Shown here in pieces: positions 56,604 to 64,000 of a DNA stretch of 64,000 bases (positions within the stretch are counted from its first letter, which is position 1; every line of letters starts with the position of its first letter). The notes beneath the pieces are model-generated. The model saw only the letters and a list, made by a program, of their open reading frames with translations, did no database searches and was not told the DNA's origin. Source of the stretch: Laetiporus sulphureus 93-53 (taxonomy: Eukaryota; Basidiomycota; Agaricomycetes; Polyporales; Laetiporaceae); assembly GCF_001632365.1 (NCBI RefSeq), contig NW_024468514.1:1054249-1118248 (forward strand). The letters run 5' to 3'. A program made the position numbers and the translations under genes.

Positions 56604-59345
56604 TCAACCACTGATTTCCATCACACGCCGATTCTTGAAGGGGCGACCGTCCCATTCGTGTCCATCCTCATCCTGAGCATCGGCACTTCTCTTCACCCCC
56701 CCGTCATGGGCAATCACGATGGCATCGGATTCGTACCACTCACGAAGAGAGGGCCGAAGCTGTGGGGATGGGTTCATCAGCCGTTTTGTGTACTCTTTGA
56801 GACCCGGGACATCCTCAAAGTCGAAAAGAAGGAACGACAGGAAGCTTTGGCCGCACGAGTACCTATCAGCAAGAAAGGGATCATACGGCCTTGCTGGGCG
56901 GTTGTCCTCTTCTGCTTCGTCTTCGTCTTCATCTTCACGTTCAATTTCCGGAGCCATCCAAGGAAAGGTTCCGACGTAGTCTGTGCATACGGGAGAGTCG
57001 CGCGAGACTTCAACGGCGACATCGAGATCAATGATCTGAAGACAGAACTCGTCGGTGAGGACCATGTTGCCGGGTTTGATGTCGAGATGGGCGATCGAAT
57101 GATCGTGAAGGAATGTGACGCCCTTCGCGAGACCGACGGTCAGCTTGTGAAGCTGGGTTTTCAGGACGCCGGAGGTAAACGTTTTAGAGTACAGTTCCCT
57201 CCAGACGGGCTGTCGCATCGGGAGAACGATGCATTTGCCCACACTGGCGTCTATCGAGTCGATCAACTGGATAATATGCTCAGAGCCAGGGGTGAAGGAG
57301 TTGAGCTTCTCGAGGAGGCGGAGCTCCTCCTTGCAGCGAAGCTTCTTCGCAACATATAGCGTACCGCTGGGATCCGAAGTCTTCCGAACCGGAAAGATGG
57401 ATTTTGGTCTCTGTTGAGTGGGACTCCATTATTAGATGCAAAACGAAGATGATATGTCGGACAGCTCATACCCTGTGTAAGCCGAAATGGAAAGACGGCA
57501 CCAAAACATACTGCTCGGCCGTAAACTCCTGGTCCTGGTTACCTCGCGAGCCGTCACCTGCCTTCTTCTGCTTTGGGGGACGTTGCGCATGATCTTGGTC
57601 CTCATTAGAACGCTTCATGGTCGCTAACGGGACACCACGAAAAAACTTCGAAAGCATCTTGCCCGAAGGCTTGTTCTCGTCGATCAAGAGGTCGATGTAG
57701 TTGTACAGCACTCGCATGAAAGCCTGGCAACTGGCTAGATGATACAGGTCGAAGCCATTCTCCACGTATTTGACATCCGAATCGACCTGTGCGATCATTA
57801 GACTCAACCGTACCATAAGCACTGCAAGTTGCCTTACCTTCGCAGGGTCTTCTTGGAAGAGATAGTAGAGTTTCGCTACGCAGGTTTCTGACACATGGAA
57901 GGCAACAACGACAGCGCTCTCATCAAGATCTTGATTCTTCAGCTTAGCGTTTGCATTTGCGTTTGCAAGGCGCACGTGATACGCTCCCTCGCAAAGCGCG
58001 CCGATATAATCGTAATAACCGTTGTAATCGTTGTCGCCGTTTCCAGACTGAATTTCCCCCAAAAGCAGAACGTGCTCGTCCCTCCACCACGAGACGTTGC
58101 TCTTGGGTTCGTACTTGCAAAAATGTTTGTCTCCCTTGGCACCGACTTGCACAGGCACTTCCGATGAAAGCGGCCATGCTTTCGAGCCGCTAGAGGATGA
58201 TAGATCGGAGTACACCATGTGAGAATGTGTTTAGATCACACTTACAACTTCATATCCACATCAATGCTATTTGTTCTTGCCTCCACCCTCAAGGACAGAT
58301 ACTGCAATAGAGGAACGAACAGCCTCGCAACAACGATGTGCTCCCTGCCACTCGCAAGAACAGTTGAGTTCCATGTGCAAAGAGCAAGTCGCCCAACATC
58401 TAACATCTCCATCAGCTTCGACTTCGGAACGTCGGCAGCCTTGGGAGCCTTGGAAATGTTGAAGTAGTTTGTCAACTGGAACTTCTCAAAGAGAGCTTGT
58501 AGATTGTCCGAGTTCACGGAGGACGCGTCGTCGTTGTCGTTTTGGGCGCCGGAGCTCGGACTCTGCGAGTGTCTCAGTTTTGCTCCAACCAGTCAGGCAC
58601 GGGTGGACACGCACATCGTCTTTCCAATGCCGACGCTCGTTCAGCTTGTTGAGCAGATGCTTCACGTTATTTGGTTGCTTTTGCTCTCGCTCTTCTCGAA
58701 ACACGCCGTTTAGCTCCAAGTCTTCCTGTCCATACGCATTGCTCTTCCTCCTCCGAATGAAGACGCCCCCATACGATTCCTTGAGCGTTTTATCTGGACA
58801 GCGTGAGCGGGGAAGGTAAAAACGAGCGATACCACGGAACGCACCCATGCCGGAACTACCGAGTGACGATGGAGTGATTGACGGTTCTATCTGCAAGTTA
58901 GATCTCCATCTTTCGGTTTGAACGACGACTTACTGGGTTCTGTTGCAGCGTGTTCCAACGGTTAAAATGTCTGCTTTGTCGGAGAAGGCGGAAACGCACC
59001 AGGCTTCTGCACGAGCAGCATCTCCTCCACCAACAGGTCGAGGTTCTTCAGATCCATTGCGCTGGCGAGTTTGGCCACCTTACTCTTGTCGGATAAGGTG
59101 ACGGTCTTGAGAAGCTCCTCTAGTCTATCCTCGTCTGTGGCGAACAGTTTCGGGTCCATGCATCTCCACACTGCGAGCTCATTAACATCGATGCTGTCGA
59201 GGGCAGGTGACACTTTTTCCTTGACCTTCTTCCTCAAGTGGCCAACTGTGTCCCTGGAAGATACAGTGACTTTGAAGGGCGTTCCGATGGGTTTCTTCTC
59301 GTGATCAATGAGGAGGCACCAGATATTTGTTATTGTCGTGGCCAT
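56604..59345 (-). CDS. Crinkler (CRN) protein with C-terminal kinase domain, 819 aa
   Basis: Five exons join in phase: 59345-59000, 58886-58615, 58562-58246, 58189-57472 and 57410-56604. Residues 1-115 are the ubiquitin-like Crinkler header: IWCLLIDHEKKPIGTPFKV, VGHLRKKVKEKVSPALDSI, VNELAVWRCMDPKLF, ending LLVQKP. A Ser/Asp-rich linker and a middle region (FKYEPKSN-like YEPKSNVSWWRDEHVLLLGE, helical LYYLFQEDPAKVRQL) follow. The kinase occupies the last 270 residues: beta-3 Lys in YVAKKL (about 573), HLDIKPGN (659-666; HRD is HLD), DLD in place of DFG (679-681) and WMAPE (703-706), so catalytic Lys and both Asp are present. Fungal and oomycete Crinklers often pair this header with kinase domains and act in nuclei or in self/non-self conflict. 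There is no signal peptide. Confidence 0.85.
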
Positions 59346-61701
59346 GGTGGGAGTGTAGCGCGAAGGCACGAAGCGAACACTCGACCACCCTATGTGTCAC
59401 CGTCGCTGTCACGCCTCAGAGTCACACGGCGACGCCCAAGAGGCTGGCTGGAATGGGTCGACCTCCGCCTTCGCTAACTCAGACACCGCGCTTGAACAGC
59501 AGTCGGGACGCAAGGTACAAATTTCCAACATCACCGCTGCTAATGTACGCGGTCTCCGTCACTGCGCTGTTTGCCACCCTTACAACTGTTCGGACGATCG
59601 CAGTCGACGGACGGTGTTCTCTTGTACGCTCGATAGGATCCTGTCGCTCAACCTAGTGCGTGCTCGGTTTACGAATGGCGGCTACACAATTCTTCGGGGG
59701 ATCGAGGTAGCGCATCTGGCGACGAAGAACACGATAGAGCTCAGTCCAAAGTCAGCCGACCACTGTCCCTCTCAGATCTCTCAACGCGTTCCGTGATTGG
59801 GAAGCAGTCGTTCGTGCGGCTCAGCTCTTGCTCTAAAACCATCCGCAGGCATTCTACCACCGCCGTGGTCTGCACACCCCATGAACCACCTTTACGCTTA
59901 ACGACAGCAATCTTGTCAACTCCTACAACGTTACGCTTGGCCCACCAGTTCTTGTATTCGTCACAGTCCATACGCAAAGTCAGTGAGGTCCGGTCTGTTA
60001 TTTTGTTGCCTGAAGATTGTGAGTCGTTCTCTTTCAGCTTTGTCTCAATCGTTGGTAGTCTATGTCGCCTATCAGAAAGCATATGTCTCGCCGAGGTCGA
60101 GCATCCGGCGGTCATTGATGAAGCTACGCACAAGCTGAACGTCGGCGGCCTGAGTGATCCGCGGATGGGGACCACATATCGGAGAGAGGATTCAAGTGCC
60201 AGGCCTGTGCGGAATGCATGCCGGAGTGTCTTGAACGCGGTGCGTCATACCTATCTTCCATGAAGTGCATGCACTGATCGCTGATTCAAAGTAAAGGGAG
60301 AGCCCTCTGCAAGAACTGCAGGAAGTTGAAATCTGGGTCCGTGAGCGACCGTCATTCGCTGATTCTCCGTTTCGTAGCCCACCAGCCAAAAATGTTTTGA
60401 GGCTCTCTGCATGAGCATGGAGAAACTCAAACCCATACTCATGCGTAGTTCTCGAAATTTGAGACACTCTTCAACCCGCAACGAAGGTCGACCTGTCTGT
60501 CTGTCACCCTGACTCAGCTTGTCGACCACTGCATGTGCGGCTGAACTGGTCGGGCCGTAGGGTATGGGTGAAATGGGGGCAGAACGAGAGCACGAAACAT
60601 CCAAAAGAAGTGAACAGGCATAGTCATTAAACGCTGTCCTCGTCAAAGATGAATATGTCGGGCTACCCTTGGCTGCGACGCAGCAGAAAGGATGTATCTC
60701 AGACACGCGCCGGTCGATTCTATCTTTACTTCCCATCTCCCGCCCATGTGAAGCAAGCCACCGAGGATGAGTACCAATCATTCCATGTCTTGATGGACTA
60801 CCTTTTGTGCTGCAACCGTTTGCCTTCAGACGGAAAGCGACTTTGCCGCAAGAGTTCGTTACGCCAGGGACCCTTAGCACCGAATGGCCGCCGTCTGGAG
60901 CTAAGACCGTTTATGAGTCAGACCAGGATGAGGGCGAGAACGGCGAAGCTCTGAAGCAGATGCATGGCAGTTGCGGCTACGTTAAACAGCAGATCAGGAA
61001 GGAGCGTCTGACATTGTATGAGTGGTCGAAGAACGATGATGACGAAGAATTAAAAGTCACACAACCATACAAACGCCTATTTACGCGTCGGACGTCTCTG
61101 ACATCCTTAACAATTCTGGAGATCGTTCGGCGATGAGGAGGAAGTACCTGTCCACATCGTCACTGAGCTCGAGCAGTTCGAGCAGAAATAAAAGCATGAG
61201 ACACAAAAAAAGGATGTGGGTACTGAGTTACTTTTTGTAATGGGGGAAAAGGCTTTACAAGATCTTGAGGTTTTAGTAACAGTTTTACGGGATAAATATG
61301 GCTTAAAATGCTCGAGTGAGTCCCTTGCACTTTGAAGGAGTGGTCATTTGGAGAAATCTGAGTTGCGGTCGCTGGATTCTGCAGCTTATTGAGACGCAAG
61401 TGAGTGTTATTATGAATGAAGTGCCGACGTTGCTCTTCCTTTCTGCCTAGTATAATGACTAGGGGCACAATTTGTCTCATTGCAACATGTGCATTGCACA
61501 ATCTGCAGAATCTCTATAAATATGACGAGTTTGGGCTCTGAGATCTGATCGTTGACGGTGTACCTCGCAATGCATGGAACGCGAATTCTGTGCCACGGGA
61601 GGCTCAACTCATCATTTTACAGAAAAACAGTACTAGCAGACAGATGTCACAATTACACAGGTCTCAATCGCAAGCACTCGATATAGATCTACTAGCAGAC
61701 C
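59346..61701. other. Unresolved stretch between Crinkler and PRP3
   Basis: Protein-like frames exist on both strands: minus 60251-60880 (LVGYETENQRMTVAHGPRF near its end), minus 59741-60175 (WWAKRNVVGVDKIAVVKRKG), plus 60807-61136 (GYVKQQIRKERLTLYEWS). I could not chain them into a gene or recognise a family. They may be exons of a fast-evolving or decayed gene. Confidence 0.3.
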
Positions 61702-63834
61702 TCAGAACAGCTCCTCCTCCTCGGGCTTCCAATTCTTCGCCTGGTCCCAATAGCCAGCCAACTTCTGGCCCAGCACCTCCTTCGCAGCCGCATCCGTTGG
61801 GCAGCTCTTCGGCTTAAAATTACTGAACGCCCGATCCCTCAGCTGGCCCTCCCAGATCAGCCAGCACTGGTTGTGCTCAAGCGACACCGCTCCCTCCTCG
61901 CCATCCACCTGCCTGCCTTTGCCCTTGTCTGCGGGCCCGGCCTCCTCGTCGCCCCCCTCGATCTCAACTTCCTCGCCGCCACGCTCGCGTGCGGCTTCCG
62001 TCCACGCGATGCGGCGTAGCATCAGTTTCTTGTATTGCCGGATGAACTTGGATGCTCCCTCTATGTAGACCATGCTGAATGCAGGGTTGAAGATGCACAC
62101 GCCCGTAAGGCTCATCTGCTCGGCGTTTTTGCGCACTTTGAACCTGTGAGCAGGATCGGAAAGTGTCTTGACCCTAAAGAAGGTAACGTTGTTCAGTGAA
62201 GATTATCCACCGCAAAAGATTGCAGACGTACTTGAACACGGCACCGTATATACCCTTCTTCTCCTCTTCGGCCTTCTTATTCTCGATCTTCTCCTTCCGT
62301 TGCTCGTCTGTCAACTTCCGCTCGGCATTCATCTTCTCGTGTGCATGCTTTCGCATGGCCACCTCTCTTCTAATCCTCGCTTCCACGCGAGTGGGGTCTT
62401 GGACGGCATCCGACGTCAAGACCTTCATGAGGTTGGCAAGACGAACTACAAAATGGAACTGCGTGAACACAAAATATCGCACTGGACTATCGCGGACACA
62501 TACCCTTCGGCGCATCTGGAGGGATCAGACCCATACGAATACGGTCTCTTTTATCCTGAAGCTCTGCCTGGCGGCGCTGCTTCCTCATCTTCTTTTGCTC
62601 CTGCATCATAAAGTCGCGTCAATGCTAGTCTAAATGCTAAGGGAATCCCTAAGCGAACCTTCTTAATGAGCTTCAAGGGCTTCATAGCCAGCTTGTTCTT
62701 GTCTCCAGGAGCAGGAATAGGTATCGGGTGCTGAACATACATGGTGATCGGCGAATTGTTGGTGCGGATGTTCATTTGCGCCACTCCGAGCACGAGGTCA
62801 TCGTAAGTCTTGTTCGGCAGCAGTGCAGCATCCCACCACTCTGCTGCAGGAGGAGGCTCTCGCTGTATGCAGCCGCACGTCAGCACAGGTTATATTCGAA
62901 TTGTACATTAGTGGGACGAACCCTGATGTTCTTCTCGAGTGTCTCGAACTCCGCGTCCAACCCCGCTTTCTTTGCGCTCTCGGCAATCCTCTGCTTGAGT
63001 TGCTCCAGCTGAGCTTCCTGCCGCACCTGGTTCGCGATCTGGACGTATTTTCCTTTCGGGTTGAATCTCAAGCTCCTGCCGACACGCTCTTTTGGAGCTC
63101 CTTCGAATCCGCTATCAGGAACGGCGGCAGCTCCTGACGCGTATGGGTTAGCCTTCGACTCGATCGGGACAGCTGGAACAGGTGGCGGTGGCGGTGTCGG
63201 AGCATTGCGGACGTTCGCCTGGTGACCGCAGAGTTCAGTAAAGGAGGATATTAGATTTTTGGCAAATGACGATACCTTGATAGACGCAAATTTGGGCTGC
63301 ATCGGCTTGTACCTATCCTTCTTGGATTGGGGGGCCGTAGGGGTGTTGTCGAGCAACAAAGGGTGAGCGGCCATCTTGAGACCCGCTCCTTGTTGAGCAG
63401 GCTCAGGGGGTCGATTCCTCTTTCCTGTCTGCGAAAGCGACTATCACTCTATGTCAATAACAGCGAGTGTGTTCATGGCGTGGCAGCGCACCATGTACGG
63501 GTTGTCCTTGACCGCCAGCTTACTCTGCGCCTCCGCCACACGCCTCTTTGCCTCAGCGACCCGACGAGCAAGATCGCTCGGCACCGACGGAGCAGGTGAT
63601 CCCGCTGTTGGCGATGCCATCACAGGGCTTGCAACCGCAGCCGGCGGCGCGGTCATCGCTGCTGGGGCATTCTTCTTCATTGCAGCAATCTTCGCGGCAA
63701 TTTCTGCCTTCTTCTGCGTAATGAGCGCCTCGGCGGAGATCTGCCGTGTCGTGTCGTATGAGCATGAATACTGTCCGAAGGATGAATGACGATTGACTTA
63801 CCGCTGGAGAGGAACCAGGTCCATTGGAGGGCGT
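61702..63834 (-). CDS. PRP3: U4/U6 small nuclear ribonucleoprotein Prp3, first exon unresolved
   Basis: Exons chain in phase from 63834 to the TGA at 61704-61702. Order: TPSNGPGSSPA; ISAEALITQKKAEIAAKIA with a long helix to NPYM; TGKRNRPPEP; DRYKPMQPKFASIK; ANVRNAPTPP to KNIR; REPPPAAEWWDAALLPNK to KLIKK; EQKKMRKQRRQAEL; MGLIPPDAPKVRLANLMKVL and QDPTRVEARIRREVAMR; YGAVFKVKTLSDPAHRFKVR; KNAEQMSLTGVCIF and the DUF1115 C-terminal domain with FIRQYKKLMLRRIAW and KSCPTDAAAKEVLG. These are Prp3 signatures. Prp3 holds U4/U6 in the tri-snRNP; the C-terminal domain binds the snRNA stem. An acidic/Gly insertion (EIEGGDEEAGPADKGKG) interrupts the C-terminal domain. No start codon fits just upstream; the first exon may lie beyond 63900 or the window. 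Confidence 0.92.
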
Positions 63835-64000
63835 CTGAGCGGGCAAAGGCGGTTATAGACACGGATGAAAAACATTGTAAAGGGTCAATTCACCTTCAGC
63901 TAAGAAAAAGAGAGCGACTCACGGCATCACTACAGGAAAGCAGTCATCAGCCCCGATACCGTTCCTAAAGACCAAACGACGCACCTTTTGAACTTTTTTG
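63835..64000. other. PRP3 upstream region
   Basis: An ATG at about 63925 followed by a 5' splice-like gtgagt is out of phase with the next exon by my reading, so it is not a proven start. No other feature. Confidence 0.4.

Noticed and set aside
56412..57359. 315-codon plus-strand ORF
   Set aside because: Antisense to the Crinkler kinase exon, whose catalytic motifs leave no doubt about the coding strand.
1..64000. CRISPR arrays, rRNA, telomere repeats, complete transposons
   Set aside because: Looked for and not seen; no reverse transcriptase, transposase or terminal repeats recognised, and CRISPR is not expected in a fungus.

Overview
The window is nuclear DNA of a filamentous basidiomycete, most likely an Agaricomycete. 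The signs are genes cut by many short GT-AG introns (mostly 45-75 nt, often with a CTNAC branch point), basidiomycete-type families (MYND-finger proteins with a GIR-type N-terminal half, DUF6534 membrane proteins, Crinkler kinases, tiny secreted proteins), an intron-containing tRNA-Leu(AAG), and a 100-N assembly gap. Gene models below were spliced by eye by matching exon phases, so most multi-exon coordinates are outer limits with exon edges given in the text.

Layout. 0-16 kb is housekeeping-rich: the 3' part of a large coiled-coil protein with an NFKBIL1-like tail, a short JJJ1/DNAJC21-type J-protein, a MYND-finger protein, an orphan basic protein, the sterol enzyme ERG26, and a 3-exon Ser/Pro-rich protein whose 502-nt intron holds a hairpin. 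16-25 kb is gene-poor and contains only broken-looking ORFs. 24-33 kb is a segmental duplication (about 4.3 and 3.6 kb copies, 1.5 kb apart), each copy with one multi-exon DUF6534-type membrane protein gene. 34-42 kb has an orphan protein, the 84-aa plasma-membrane proteolipid PMP3, a GH51 alpha-L-arabinofuranosidase with about 26 exons (two of them a single codon long), and the tRNA next to the gap. 42.8-53.3 kb holds PEX13 (peroxisomal import docking) and a scattered family of at least four, possibly five, 49-65 aa secreted proteins with the spacing C-x5-C-x(5-9)-C-x(3-4)-C; most are too short for ordinary ORF calling. It also holds a four-unit tandem array with a period near 430 bp. 55-59 kb has a broken Crinkler header followed by an intact Crinkler with a C-terminal kinase domain. 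The right edge is the spliceosomal gene PRP3, whose first exon is not resolved.

There is no operon logic; genes act singly: sterol synthesis (ERG26), membrane potential (PMP3), peroxisome import (PEX13), splicing (PRP3), co-chaperoning (JJJ1-like), hemicellulose breakdown (GH51). The accessory half, 42-59 kb, is where novelty is concentrated: the small secreted cysteine family, the repeat array and the Crinkler locus. The secreted family is my main candidate for something not previously described.
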